Source of the DNA: Parvularcula maris
GTDB lineage: Bacteria; Pseudomonadota; Alphaproteobacteria; Caulobacterales; Parvularculaceae
DNA: 61,028 nt
Assembly (NCBI RefSeq): GCF_024505085.1
Contig: NZ_JANIBC010000010.1
Span: 1 to 61,028, forward strand
Direction: 5' to 3'
Position 1 is the first letter of the stretch. Each line of letters opens with the position of its first letter. This document shows, in pieces, positions 26,444 through 35,757 of the stretch. Under the pieces are notes generated by a model. That model saw only the letters and a list, made by a program, of their open reading frames with translations, did no database searches and was not told where the DNA came from. The translations under genes were made by a program, and so were the position numbers.

Positions 26444-28061
26444 TTTCCGTCCCGTGCAGATGGTTCCAGACCTCGCTGATGACCACCGATCCTTCGCCCA
26501 CAGAGGAGGCCACACGCTTGACCGATCCTGCCCGCACATCGCCGACGGCGAAGATGCCCGGCACGCTGGTGGCGTAGACGGACGGGGTGTAGTCCTGGCC
26601 GCCGGTTTTCACGAAGCCCTTCTCGTCCAGGGCCACCTCCTCGCATATCCAGTCCGTGCACGGCGCAGCGCCGATCATCACGAACAGGGCGGGGGTCTCG
26701 ATCTCCACCTCGCCCTCCGGTTTGGAGAGGGTCACACGGCTCAGCCGGTCATCCCCGCCGAGCCCCACGCACTCCGTCTCGAAGTGCAGCGTGATCTTCG
26801 GGTCCTGCTCCAGCCTGCGCGAGAGATAGGCGGACATGGAGGAGGCCAGCTCCTTGCCCCGGATCAGCACATGCACGTGGCTTGCCGAGCGGGAGAGATA
26901 CATGGCCGCCTGCCCCGCCGAGTTGCCGCCGCCAATGACCACGGCCTCCGCCCCCTTGCAGAACCGCGCCTCGAGATCGGTGGCGGCGTAGTAGATGCCC
27001 CTCCCCTCGAACTCGTCCAACCGGTCCAGCGGAAGCTGCCTGTACTGAACACCCGTGGCGATGACCACCGCCCTGGCCCGCACCTCCTCGCCGTCTTCGA
27101 GGCCGATGCAGAAACCGTCCGCATCGCTCAGCCCTGTCAGCCGCTCGACTTTCCGGGGCATGACGAATTTGGTGCCGAGCCGCATGGCCTGGATCTCGCC
27201 GCGCAGGCAAAGATCGGCGCCGGAGATACCGGTGGGAAAGCCCATATAGTTCTCGATCCGCGAGGAGGAGCCCGCCTGTCCGCCGATCACTTGGTTCTCG
27301 ATGACGAGTGCCGACAATCCCTCCGCACCCGCATAGACCGCCGCCGCGATCCCCGCAGGGCCGCCGCCGACGATCACCACGTCGAAACTATCCTTCTTCG
27401 ACAGCGGCAGGTCGAGGCCGATATAGCGGGCCACGTCGCGCGGTTTCAGGCTCTCCAGCACCTCGTCCGCCCCGCCGATCGCCACCGGTTTATCCTGAGG
27501 CTGACCGGCTTTCTCCAAGAAGGCGTTGGCTTCGTCCGAGCCCAGCGTCATCATCTTGTGCGGGATGCGGTTGCGCGAGACGAAGGAGGCGACCTCGCTC
27601 AGCTCCGTATCCACCTCCGCGCCGATGATCGTCAGCCCGCTGTTCTGATCCTCGAAGGTCCGCCTACGGCGCGCTGCGAAGACCGTGACGATGATGTCGC
27701 TCATCTCCGGCACGCGGGACATGAGGCCCAGCATCACCTCCCGCGGCACCACGGTGCAGCGCGTCCGCTTCGCCGCGCGCATGGGCAGGTGCCAGCTTCC
27801 GCCGTTGAGAAAGTTGATCTCGCCGAGATACTGACCCGGCCCGATGGTGGCCTCGACGGCCTTCTCACCGGTGCGGGGATCGAGGAGCTCCACCTCTCCC
27901 TCTTCGCAGAAGATGAACTGGTCCATGGGTGTGCCCATCTCGACCACCATCTCCCCCTTCTCGAAGATCTTCTCCGTTCCCTCCTCGCGCAGCATGGCGA
28001 CGTGCTCGTCCGCCAGGGGGGTGCGCTGCATCTCGCGAAGGTCGCCAGCCAGGCTTTCCAT
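26436..28061 (-). CDS. cyclic-nucleotide-binding domain fused to thioredoxin-reductase-like FAD oxidoreductase
   Basis: The 541-residue product has an N-terminal cNMP-binding fold (about 15-130; EKGEMVVEMGTPMDQFIFCE, GQYLGEINFLNGG), a linker, and a thioredoxin-reductase-like region from about 235. The FAD site VVIVGGGPAGIAAAVYAGAE, the NADPH site AVVIGGGNSAGQAAMYLS and the end GIFAVGDVRAGSVKRVASSV are clear. The redox CxxC of true thioredoxin reductases is absent; the position reads GSSSRIENYMGFP. It may therefore reduce a flavin-linked or quinone-type partner rather than thioredoxin. AAGGAG supports ATG 28061. It forms a two-gene operon with the SDR. Confidence 0.88.
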   Translation of the reverse strand: MESLAGDLREMQRTPLADEHVAMLREEGTEKIFEKGEMVVEMGTPMDQFIFCEEGEVELLDPRTGEKAVEATIGPGQYLGEINFLNGGSWHLPMRAAKRTRCTVVPREVMLGLMSRVPEMSDIIVTVFAARRRRTFEDQNSGLTIIGAEVDTELSEVASFVSRNRIPHKMMTLGSDEANAFLEKAGQPQDKPVAIGGADEVLESLKPRDVARYIGLDLPLSKKDSFDVVIVGGGPAGIAAAVYAGAEGLSALVIENQVIGGQAGSSSRIENYMGFPTGISGADLCLRGEIQAMRLGTKFVMPRKVERLTGLSDADGFCIGLEDGEEVRARAVVIATGVQYRQLPLDRLDEFEGRGIYYAATDLEARFCKGAEAVVIGGGNSAGQAAMYLSRSASHVHVLIRGKELASSMSAYLSRRLEQDPKITLHFETECVGLGGDDRLSRVTLSKPEGEVEIETPALFVMIGAAPCTDWICEEVALDEKGFVKTGGQDYTPSVYATSVPGIFAVGDVRAGSVKRVASSVGEGSVVISEVWNHLHGTESA

Positions 28062-28189
28062 AGAGGTCTCCTTGGGGCCGCATAGCCCACGGGGACGAGG
28101 GTTAGCGCGCCTCGGCGGAGAGGCAAGCCGTCTGTGCTGCCGCGCAGTGATCGGCCTGTCCATTGACAGCCTGTCGCACCGCCCCGAAA

Positions 28190-28385
28190 AGAGCCGCCGA
28201 TGGTTCCGGCCTTAACGGTCGGCGAAGAGGGAAGCCGGTGAGGATCCGGCGCTGTACCCGCAACTGTGACCCGTGAGCGGACGGCCAAGACGCCACTGAA
28301 CGAGCCTAGGCGAAGTTTGGGAAGGCGGCCCGACGCAGCGACCGGGGAGCCAGGAGACCTGCCGTCACGTCGTTCACCCGCGGTC
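28190..28385 (+). ncRNA. cobalamin (B12) riboswitch
   Basis: The leader of btuB has the aptamer hallmarks in order: GAAGAGGGAAGCCGGTG, then CCGGCGCTGTACCCGCAACT, then the B12 box AGCCAGGAGACCTGCC at 28349-28364. A TTGACA at 28163-28168 may be part of the promoter. The region after the aptamer up to the btuB ATG has GC-rich pairing segments that could sequester the ribosome-binding site. Edges are approximate. Confidence 0.93.
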
Positions 28386-28509
28386 CGGGAACAGGCCATT
28401 CGGGTGGGAGCGAGCCTCCTTTGCAACGGCACGATCCGGGAGCCTTCCGGCATCCGGGCTTGTTCAACGCGAAACGGCCGGGCGGCGCTCCCGCCTGGTG
28501 AGGTCACCC

Positions 28510-30297
28510 ATGCTACTTACCACTATCCTTCTCAGCACCGCCGCGGCAGTCGCGCCGCCCGACGAGATCGTCGTTCGGGGGACGCGCCTCGAACAGCGCC
28601 TTTTAGACAGCGGCACCTCCATCTCCGTCATCGACCGCGAGGACCTGGTCCGTCTAGGCGATGTGTTCCTGGCCGATAGCCTCGCCACCGTTCCCGGCGT
28701 CACCTTAAACCGTAACGGCCCGTTGGGCGGCGCTGCTTCCTTGCGCATCAGGGGGGCGGGCACGGACCAGACCCTCGTGCTCATCGACGGCGTGCCCGTC
28801 GGAGACACGGCGAGCCCTGGCGGCGGGTTCGATTTGTCCCGCCTCGCCCCCTCCCAGATCGAGCGGGTGGAGGTCCTGCGCGGTCCGCAATCGGCGCTCT
28901 GGGGCTCGGAGGCCATTGGCGGTGTGGTCGCCATCACCACCAGGCGGACGGGCGGTGCGCCCCTCGCAGGCTTTGCCGAGGGCGGCAGCTTCGGCACTCT
29001 TCGCGCAGGCATCTCCGCCGCCGCTGCATCCGGTGCAAACGGCGTGCGCCTGTCCCTCTCCGGCATCACCTCGGACGGCATCTCCAAGGCCGACGAGGAA
29101 GCCGGCAACACGGAGGAAGACGGCTTCGACAGCTTCAGCGGCACACTGAGCAGCAACACGGAGTTCGCCGGGACTAGGATCGACACCAGCTTCCACTACC
29201 AGACAGCCGAGACCGAAACCGACGGCTTCGTCTCCGGCGCGCCGGGCAATGTCGGCGATACGGACAACGAGACCGATACGGAGGAGTTCGGCGGCAGCCT
29301 CCGCTTCGCCTTCCCCGAGTTCGGCGGCGGGTGGAACCAGAGCTTCCTCGCTGGCTACCGGCAACTCAACCGCAAGAACGAGACGGGGGGTACGGAAACC
29401 TTCTCCGCTAAGGGTGAGCGCACCACGCTGCGCTACCAGCTCAACTCGCCCAGCGAAGCACCCCTGCGAACGGCGCTAGGCGGCGAGGCGGACCTTCGGG
29501 AGGCGGACGGTCGCAGCACCTCCATCCTCAGCGCTTTCGCCGTAGGCGAGGCCGAGATCACCGAGCGCCTAACCCTCTCCGCAGGCCTTCGCGCCGACGA
29601 TCACGAAGAGTTCGGCACCGAAGTCACCTCGCGGCTGGCAGCGGCGTTCCGAGCCCATGACTACCTTACCTTCCGCGCCAATTACGGCGAGGGCTTCAAG
29701 GCCCCGAGCCTCTTTCAGGAGACCTTCTTCTGCTGCGGCTCGACGGAGCCCAATCTCGACCTGCAGCCCGAGCGGTCTCGTAGCTACGAGATCGGCGCTG
29801 CCTTCGTCCGTGAGAGGACCAGCCTCGATGTGGCGGTCTTCAAGCAAGACACGGACGACCTCATCGACTTCGATTTCGCCAGCGGCACCTACATCAACAT
29901 CGCCGAAGCGGAGACGACAGGGGTCGAGCTAGGCCTGTCCCAGACCCTCGGCAGCATCGTGACCGCCACCCTCTCCTACACCTATCTCGATGCGGAGAAT
30001 GGCGAGGGCGACCGCCTCGCCAGGGTCCCGCGTCACAGCGGCACGACCTTCCTCTTCTTCGATCCCGAAGGTCCCTTCGCCGGTCAGCTATCCTTACGCG
30101 CCAACAGCGAAGAGGAGGACAGTTTCGGTATCACGCCCGGATGGATCACCCTCGACAGCCAGCTCAGCTACGACATCGGCGAGAAGGTGCAGCTCTACCT
30201 CCGAGCCGAAAACCTTCTCGATGCGGACTACCAAGAAGTGTTCGGGTTCGGAACGCTTGGCCGCTCGGCTTTTCTCGGTCTGCGGTTTAATCCATGA
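28510..30297 (+). CDS. btuB: TonB-dependent cobalamin receptor BtuB
   Basis: The 595-residue product has a short signal peptide (MLLTTILLSTAAAVA), a TonB-box-like DEIVVRGTR, a plug domain with RIRGAGTDQTLVLIDGVPVG and IERVEVLRGPQSALWGSEAI, and a beta-barrel ending LGLRFNP with terminal aromatic residues nearby. The upstream B12 riboswitch and the following btuFCD genes identify it as the outer-membrane cobalamin receptor. GAGGT supports the ATG at 28510 rather than the GTG at 28498. Confidence 0.93.
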   Translation: MLLTTILLSTAAAVAPPDEIVVRGTRLEQRLLDSGTSISVIDREDLVRLGDVFLADSLATVPGVTLNRNGPLGGAASLRIRGAGTDQTLVLIDGVPVGDTASPGGGFDLSRLAPSQIERVEVLRGPQSALWGSEAIGGVVAITTRRTGGAPLAGFAEGGSFGTLRAGISAAAASGANGVRLSLSGITSDGISKADEEAGNTEEDGFDSFSGTLSSNTEFAGTRIDTSFHYQTAETETDGFVSGAPGNVGDTDNETDTEEFGGSLRFAFPEFGGGWNQSFLAGYRQLNRKNETGGTETFSAKGERTTLRYQLNSPSEAPLRTALGGEADLREADGRSTSILSAFAVGEAEITERLTLSAGLRADDHEEFGTEVTSRLAAAFRAHDYLTFRANYGEGFKAPSLFQETFFCCGSTEPNLDLQPERSRSYEIGAAFVRERTSLDVAVFKQDTDDLIDFDFASGTYINIAEAETTGVELGLSQTLGSIVTATLSYTYLDAENGEGDRLARVPRHSGTTFLFFDPEGPFAGQLSLRANSEEEDSFGITPGWITLDSQLSYDIGEKVQLYLRAENLLDADYQEVFGFGTLGRSAFLGLRFNP

Positions 30298-31055
30298 GGT
30301 GGATGCTGGCGGCCCTCCTCTTCTTCGGTGCAGCGGCCGCTACACCTGACGAGCGGATCGTCAGTATCGACCACTGCGCCGATCTTCACATTCTGGCCTT
30401 CGCCGAGCGAAGCTCGGTGGCCGCCCTATCGGAGGGCGCGGAGGGTGACTTCGCCTTCCTGCGTGACCGCGCGAAGGGCCTGCACAAGGTACCGCCAGAG
30501 GCCGAGGCGATCCTCGCCCACCGGCCCACCCTCGTTGTGCGCTCCTATGGCGGGGATGCACGGCTGGTCAGTCTCCTGCGCCGTTCGGGGGTCGAGATCA
30601 TCGAGATAGGCTTCCCCGCCACGCCAAAGGAGATTGCTGCCAACACGGAGCGTTTGGCGTCAAGACTGGGCGGCAAGGCCCCTGGCCCGCTCGCTGAAAC
30701 CCCTAGAAGCGGCGTAGACCGCACGGCCCTCTACCTCACCCCCTCGGGCGTGGTCGCAGGCCGCGGAACGCTGACATCCTTGCTGCTGGAGCAGGCGGGC
30801 CTCACCAACTACGAGCAGCGCTCGGGTTGGCATGAGCTGCCCTTGGAGGAGTTGGTCGGCCAAAAGCCCGACCTCATCGTCACGGGCTTCTTCGACAGCC
30901 GCGACCGGTTCGAGGGGTGGTGGGACACGATGCGCCACCCCCTTGCGAGAGGCCTGCTAGAAGATACGCCCCGCACGGACATTCCCGGCGACCGCATGGC
31001 CTGCGCCGCCTTTCCCATGCTGGCCGTGCCGCGCCTGATCGAGGAGGGCCTGTGA
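30294..31055 (+). CDS. btuF: periplasmic cobalamin-binding protein BtuF
   Basis: The 253-residue product has a signal peptide (MRWMLAALLFFGAAAA), then ERIVSIDHCADLHILAFA and the two-lobed ABC binding-protein layout; PTLVVRSYGG and PDLIVTGFFDSRD mark the lobes. In this operon it should deliver B12 to BtuCD. Its ATG overlaps the btuB stop as ATGA. Confidence 0.88.
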   Translation: MRWMLAALLFFGAAAATPDERIVSIDHCADLHILAFAERSSVAALSEGAEGDFAFLRDRAKGLHKVPPEAEAILAHRPTLVVRSYGGDARLVSLLRRSGVEIIEIGFPATPKEIAANTERLASRLGGKAPGPLAETPRSGVDRTALYLTPSGVVAGRGTLTSLLLEQAGLTNYEQRSGWHELPLEELVGQKPDLIVTGFFDSRDRFEGWWDTMRHPLARGLLEDTPRTDIPGDRMACAAFPMLAVPRLIEEGL

Positions 31056-32029
31056 AGCACCTCACGCCCATCCTGGTCTCGGCCTCGCTTCTACTTCTTG
31101 CCGTCAGCCTCCTGCCAGGACCGGCGGAGTTGTCTGCCTGGCAAGTCATCACCGCTCTTCTCGGGCAAGGGGACGCCCAGGCACGTATCATCGTCCAGGA
31201 GATCCGCCTACCGCGCAGCCTCGCCGCCTTCGTCACCGGCGCGGCGCTCGCCATGGCAGGGGCCACCCTCCAGGGCCTCCTGCGCAACCCGCTCGCTGAG
31301 CCGGGTGTGCTGGGCGTCACCGCGGCGGCCATCTTCGGCGCCACCCTCGCACTCTATTTCGGGTTCGCCGCGCCCCTTTTCGCGGTTCCGGCTAGTGCAG
31401 CGCTGGGGGCTTTGGCGGCGACGCTCCTCATCTCTTTCGCCGCGATCTCGATCAAGCGGACCTCCACCCTCATCCTCTTCGGCATCGGTCTCTCCTCGTT
31501 CATTGGTGCACTGATGAGCGTGCTTCTCGTTCTCTCTCCCACGCCCTTCACCCTCGCAGAGATGGTCAACTGGTCCTTCGGCTCGGTCGCCAACCGAAGC
31601 CTCCAGGACATCCTCTTCGCGAGCCCCTTCCTCATCGCAGGCACTATCCTTTGCCTCCTCTCCGGAAGGGGGCTGACCTTCCTCACCCTTGGCGAGGAGA
31701 TCGCGTCGGTCTCCGGTCTCGATATCCGCCGTCACCGCCTTCTGGCGGTCGGCGGGGCAGGGCTCCTGACCGGCGGTGCGGTCGCCATCGCAGGGGGGAT
31801 CGGCTTTGTCGGTATTGTAGCCCCGCATATCGTCAGACCGCTGACCGGGCACGATCCGGGGCGAAGCCTCGTACCCTCTGCCCTTCTGGGCGGCTGCCTC
31901 CTGCTTCTGGCAGACCTTCTCCTCAAGACGGTCCCTCTCTTCGGCGCCTTGCGCCTGGGCGTCATCGCCAGCCTGATCGGCGCACCGGTCTTCGTCTGGA
32001 TCGCACTGCAGGAGGGTCGCCACCGATGA
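31052..32029 (+). CDS. btuC: cobalamin ABC transporter permease BtuC (FecCD family)
   Basis: The 325-residue product has about nine membrane segments and FecCD landmarks: IRLPRSLAAFVTGAALAMAG, LLRNPLAEPGVLGV, GGIGFVGIVAPHIVRPLTGH, and APVFVWI near the end. It forms the inner-membrane channel with BtuD. The GTG start overlaps the btuF stop (GTGA), so the longer upstream frame is discarded. Confidence 0.93.
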   Translation: MKHLTPILVSASLLLLAVSLLPGPAELSAWQVITALLGQGDAQARIIVQEIRLPRSLAAFVTGAALAMAGATLQGLLRNPLAEPGVLGVTAAAIFGATLALYFGFAAPLFAVPASAALGALAATLLISFAAISIKRTSTLILFGIGLSSFIGALMSVLLVLSPTPFTLAEMVNWSFGSVANRSLQDILFASPFLIAGTILCLLSGRGLTFLTLGEEIASVSGLDIRRHRLLAVGGAGLLTGGAVAIAGGIGFVGIVAPHIVRPLTGHDPGRSLVPSALLGGCLLLLADLLLKTVPLFGALRLGVIASLIGAPVFVWIALQEGRHR

Positions 32030-32784
32030 GCCTGATCGCCTCGAAGCTCTACGCGGAAGCCTCAGGCCGGATCATCCTCGATGTCCCCGAAGTGACGTTC
32101 GAGAGGCCCGGCCTCACGGCGATCATCGGCCCCAATGGTTCAGGCAAGACCACCCTCCTGCGCGCCCTTCTCGGCACCATCCCTCAGCCGCAGGGCCTCG
32201 TCGGCATCGAAGACCGGCAGCTCTCGGATCATTCCCCCCAAGAGCGTGCCCGGCTGATCGCCTATATGCCGCAAAAGACCGTCCTGGCCTGGCCGCTCCC
32301 CGTTCATACCGTGGTCGCGCTAGGCCGCTTCGCCTACGGAGCGGTTCCCCAGCGTCTGACGCCAGAGGACCAAGCAAGGGTGAAGCGGGTTCTCGCCGGA
32401 GTGGGCTTATGGGAGCGAAAAGAGCAGTCCGCTTCCACCCTTTCCGGCGGCGAGTTCGCCAAACTGATGGTTGCCCGCGCCTTGGCTGCCGAGACCCCCT
32501 ACCTCCTTGCCGACGAGCCAGCCGCCGCCCTCGACCCAGCCCAGCAGCACCAAGTGCTGAGCCTTCTGCGCAAGAAGGCCGATGAAGGCGCCTGCGTCGT
32601 GGTGATCGTGCACGACCTCAGCCTGGCTAAGGACTATGCCGACCACGTCGCCCTGATGAACGAGGGCCGCATCCTGGCGACGGGTTCCCCTACGGACGTT
32701 CTGGTCCCGGACCTTCTTGCGAAGGTCTACGGGCAGGCGCCGCTGATCGGCCCGCAGGGGATCACCTTCCCCCGCCCTTCCTGA
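32026..32784 (+). CDS. btuD: cobalamin ABC transporter ATP-binding protein BtuD
   Basis: The 252-residue product has Walker A (GPNGSGKTTLL), signature (LSGGEFAKLMVARALA), Walker B (PYLLADEPAAALDP) and the H-loop (VVIVHDLSLA). ATG overlaps the btuC stop as ATGA. Last gene of the riboswitch-controlled uptake operon; its 3' end overlaps the convergent Hsp70-like gene by 23 bases. Confidence 0.93.
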   Translation: MSLIASKLYAEASGRIILDVPEVTFERPGLTAIIGPNGSGKTTLLRALLGTIPQPQGLVGIEDRQLSDHSPQERARLIAYMPQKTVLAWPLPVHTVVALGRFAYGAVPQRLTPEDQARVKRVLAGVGLWERKEQSASTLSGGEFAKLMVARALAAETPYLLADEPAAALDPAQQHQVLSLLRKKADEGACVVVIVHDLSLAKDYADHVALMNEGRILATGSPTDVLVPDLLAKVYGQAPLIGPQGITFPRPS

Positions 32785-34795
32785 CGCCTGCTCCGTCGCT
32801 TCCCATCAGGAGAAGCTGCGCCCGCCTGGTCTGGTTCTGAACAGAGGCGGCGACGGCCTCCTCGACCTGAGCGAGGATGCTCTCCTCCGCCTTGTCGAGG
32901 GAGGAGGAGAGTGCCTTCTCCACCTTGGCCTTGATCTGTCCGCTGAAGAGCTTGTCCTTGCCGGGCAGCCGGTCCGGCAAACGCCTGGCGAAGGCAGGCA
33001 CGTCCAGGCTCGCGATCCAGCGCCTCGTGAACCTGCCGCCCAGGAACACCGCCGCCGTCAGCCCGCCGGTGAGGAACGGGATGCCCCCCAGCGCCGCGTC
33101 GATGCTCAGTGTCACCACATAAGCGAGGGTCACGATGATGATCTGAATGATGGTCTCGAAGGGCAGCTCGATCGCCTCCGCCTTGAAACCGAAGACCCCC
33201 GGCTCGATGGCGCGGTCGAACTGAAGCTGGATGTCGCGAGAGATGCCGTACTGGGTGTGAAGGCCGTCCAGCTCCTCGTCGAGGGCGTGCTTGACATGAT
33301 CGCGCCACCAACCGTTGATCCGCTCGATGAAGAAGCTCTCCGCCTCCGCCGAGGGCAGCCAGGCGCGGTAGTTGCGCTCGATCTCCCGGCGCACATCCTG
33401 CCCGGTCTTGAAGGCGCCGTCCTTCCAGTCCTCCACCACCGGCACCACGAAACGGTCGAAGACCAGGTCAGCCATGCCTGCCGCCAGCGACGCCTTCAGT
33501 GCAGGGAACTCTCCTTCCACAAGCGAGGGCAGCCGCTCATGCATGAGGATGGTCGCCTCCTTGGAGAAGCGTTCGACATCGTGCCGCTTGCGTCCCCATC
33601 GGGCGAGCCCCCGGCTGACCAGATGGCTCGGCTCGGGGTCGCGCAGCACCTCCCCGCCCGTGCCGAAGACGCGCTCGGCCAGCTCCTTGGTGAAAGGCAT
33701 GCGCGAGGCGCCCCCCGCCAGGAGCACCTGTCCGTAGCCGGTCCCCCGCCGCTCGATCGCAGCCTTCAGGGCACGGAGGCTCTCTTCGTAGAGCGCCGTC
33801 CAGCTCTTCCCCTCCAGCATCAGCGGGTCGAGGTTGAGCTCAGCCGACGGATGAAGCTCGCGGTCGTAAGGCGCCACTTCGAAGCGCTCCATCTCCGCCC
33901 CGCTGGTGGTGATCTCCAGGCTCCGCCGCCTGCCCCCTGTGAAGTAGGGCTGCAGCGGCGCACCGCTCACCCGGTCCTCGGGATCGGTGGGCGCATCGAG
34001 GAAGTACTGCTCCTTCGTCCGGCGCGCATAGTAGAGCCAGAGGTCGCGGTAGTGGGGGTTGTGCTGAAGAAAACGCCTCGCTGCGTCCTCTCGCTCCAAA
34101 TTCGCCTCCAGCACCTGACGGTCGAAGAAGGACGCACCGAGATCGAGCCCCGCATCGAGGAGGGGTGCCGCTTTGCGCTCCGGCGCAATGAGCGAGAAGT
34201 CGAGGGTGGAGGATCCGATGTCGATGACCAGGATGTTTTCGTCCCGCGCCTTGGCGGTCAGGGGCGAGTTGGGGCTGTCGATAGCCTGGAGCAGCGCGGC
34301 CCGGCTCTCCGGCACCACCCTGACACGGGCGTCCTTCATGGGCGTCTGCGCGATGCCCTCGATCAGAAGCTCCTGGTACTGCTGGATATCCTCGTCGGCC
34401 GACCAGCTCGAAGGACAACCCACCGCGATCTCCACCCCGGCCCAGCCCTCCGGCGGGACGGGATCGAAGTTGGTCCCTTCGAGACAGGCGGCAAAGAAGC
34501 CGCTAATGTCTCGCCTCGCCTCGCCGAGCTTCGCTGGCCGTGCCTTGAACGCTGCCTTGAGGGCCGCACGCTCGCTGCCGCCTTCGGACTTGGCCGCCTC
34601 GCGGATCGCCCGTGTACCGACGATCAGCTCTTCCCCCGCCTGCCCCTTCTGGCGGATGAGGGCCGTGGGCTGAATGACCTGGCCGTGGATCTCGATATTG
34701 GCGGGCGCTGCGAAGCGGTCGCGGGTGTCGCCGCTGACCAGGGCGATGGCGGTGTCGGCATGGCCGAGGTCGAAGCCTAAAAAGTGGTTGGCCAT
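32762..34795 (-). CDS. Hsp70/DnaK-like ATPase with C-terminal membrane region
   Basis: The 677-residue product has the actin/Hsp70 nucleotide fold: GFDLGHADTAIAL (phosphate 1), ILVIDIGSSTLDFSLI (phosphate 2) and QVLLAGGASRMPFTKELAE (adenosine). The usual substrate-binding domain is not recognisable. Instead there is a helical region and hydrophobic segments near residues 560-600 (IIQIIIVTLAYVVTLSIDAA, then FLTGGLTAAVFLGG), followed by a charged tail. It is probably a membrane-attached chaperone-like ATPase of unknown client. It overlaps its upstream partner by one base (TGATG). Confidence 0.85.
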   Translation of the reverse strand: MANHFLGFDLGHADTAIALVSGDTRDRFAAPANIEIHGQVIQPTALIRQKGQAGEELIVGTRAIREAAKSEGGSERAALKAAFKARPAKLGEARRDISGFFAACLEGTNFDPVPPEGWAGVEIAVGCPSSWSADEDIQQYQELLIEGIAQTPMKDARVRVVPESRAALLQAIDSPNSPLTAKARDENILVIDIGSSTLDFSLIAPERKAAPLLDAGLDLGASFFDRQVLEANLEREDAARRFLQHNPHYRDLWLYYARRTKEQYFLDAPTDPEDRVSGAPLQPYFTGGRRRSLEITTSGAEMERFEVAPYDRELHPSAELNLDPLMLEGKSWTALYEESLRALKAAIERRGTGYGQVLLAGGASRMPFTKELAERVFGTGGEVLRDPEPSHLVSRGLARWGRKRHDVERFSKEATILMHERLPSLVEGEFPALKASLAAGMADLVFDRFVVPVVEDWKDGAFKTGQDVRREIERNYRAWLPSAEAESFFIERINGWWRDHVKHALDEELDGLHTQYGISRDIQLQFDRAIEPGVFGFKAEAIELPFETIIQIIIVTLAYVVTLSIDAALGGIPFLTGGLTAAVFLGGRFTRRWIASLDVPAFARRLPDRLPGKDKLFSGQIKAKVEKALSSSLDKAEESILAQVEEAVAASVQNQTRRAQLLLMGSDGAGVRKGGGR

Positions 34796-35577
34796 CAGCT
34801 TCTGCCTCTCACCAGAACGCCGGGCACGACGCGGTTCGGATCGCTTCGGTGGACGAGGGCAGGCTTCAAGATCAGCTCTCCTTGAAGGTCGGGGTCGGTC
34901 ATCACCTCGAAGAGGCCCTGCCCCGCCCTCGGTTCACGGACGATACGGTAGCCCGCCCGCTCGATCAGACGTGCGGCGTTCTGCGCCGCTTCCTCCGCTG
35001 CCAGATCGCCCTCCAGCATCACCGCGTCCTGCAGAAAGCTCAGCATGTCCTCCTCCGGCACGGCGCTGGTACCGGGCGGCGGGGGCGGCAGAGCGCGCTG
35101 GGCCGTCATCGAGACCAGCGCCTGATCGGCGGCGGAGGCGAGGCTTCTGAACTTGGCGTCCACCCCCTTAGGTCTCGGCCGGGTGCGTTCGCGCGGCCTA
35201 CCGCCGGTCGTTAGTGTCAGGACCGCCGCGACCCCTGCTGCGATGCTCAGCATGACGCTGTCGGCATAGACCAGCGGCGCCATCGCCGCCAGAAGCAGCC
35301 CCCCGCCATAGCGCCCCAAAAGGCGCGGCAGCTCGGTCACGAGCCGCACCGGCGCCGGGCGTTCTTCGGGCAGGGGCAGCGGGTAGCTCGAACCCAGGGT
35401 CACCGCCCGCTCGGTCAGCTCGTAGAGCTCGTCCAAGCGCTCCCCCACATAGGCGTTCGAGCCATCGCGCGCGGATAGAAAAAGCTGCTGCAGCTCCGCC
35501 AGCGCCTCCTCCTTGGTCGCGGCATCGCCCAGTTCGGGGTCGAGCTTCAGCGTCTCCTGCAGCGGCCTGTCCTTCAA
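34795..35577 (-). CDS. membrane protein with GrpE-like tail, partner of the Hsp70-like ATPase
   Basis: The 260-residue product has an N-terminal helical region (about 20-60), a hydrophobic pair at about 88-125 (YGGGLLLAAMAPLVYADSVM and LSIAAGVAAVLTL), and a C-terminal part whose pattern GYRIVREPRAGQGLFEVMTD, then LKPALVHR and VVPGVLVRG, loosely resembles the beta-rich end of GrpE. Given direct coupling to an Hsp70-like gene, a membrane-bound nucleotide-exchange role is a reasonable guess. The likeness is weak, and the protein may be a new partner type. Confidence 0.6.
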   Translation of the reverse strand: MKDRPLQETLKLDPELGDAATKEEALAELQQLFLSARDGSNAYVGERLDELYELTERAVTLGSSYPLPLPEERPAPVRLVTELPRLLGRYGGGLLLAAMAPLVYADSVMLSIAAGVAAVLTLTTGGRPRERTRPRPKGVDAKFRSLASAADQALVSMTAQRALPPPPPGTSAVPEEDMLSFLQDAVMLEGDLAAEEAAQNAARLIERAGYRIVREPRAGQGLFEVMTDPDLQGELILKPALVHRSDPNRVVPGVLVRGRS

Positions 35578-35757
35578 CTTCGCTCCCTCAGGCCCCCAAG
35601 GGCTCGGCTTTCTGACAGCCCTTTATGGGTGCGCCCGCCCCTCCCCGCTACCCCTGACCGATCGTTGAGGGGGCTTGCCTAGCCACCGAAAGAGCTATTT
35701 GTTAACGGACGAGGGAATGGAGCAGCCGGGATCGTTGCGGCTGCAGGAGGAGCGATC

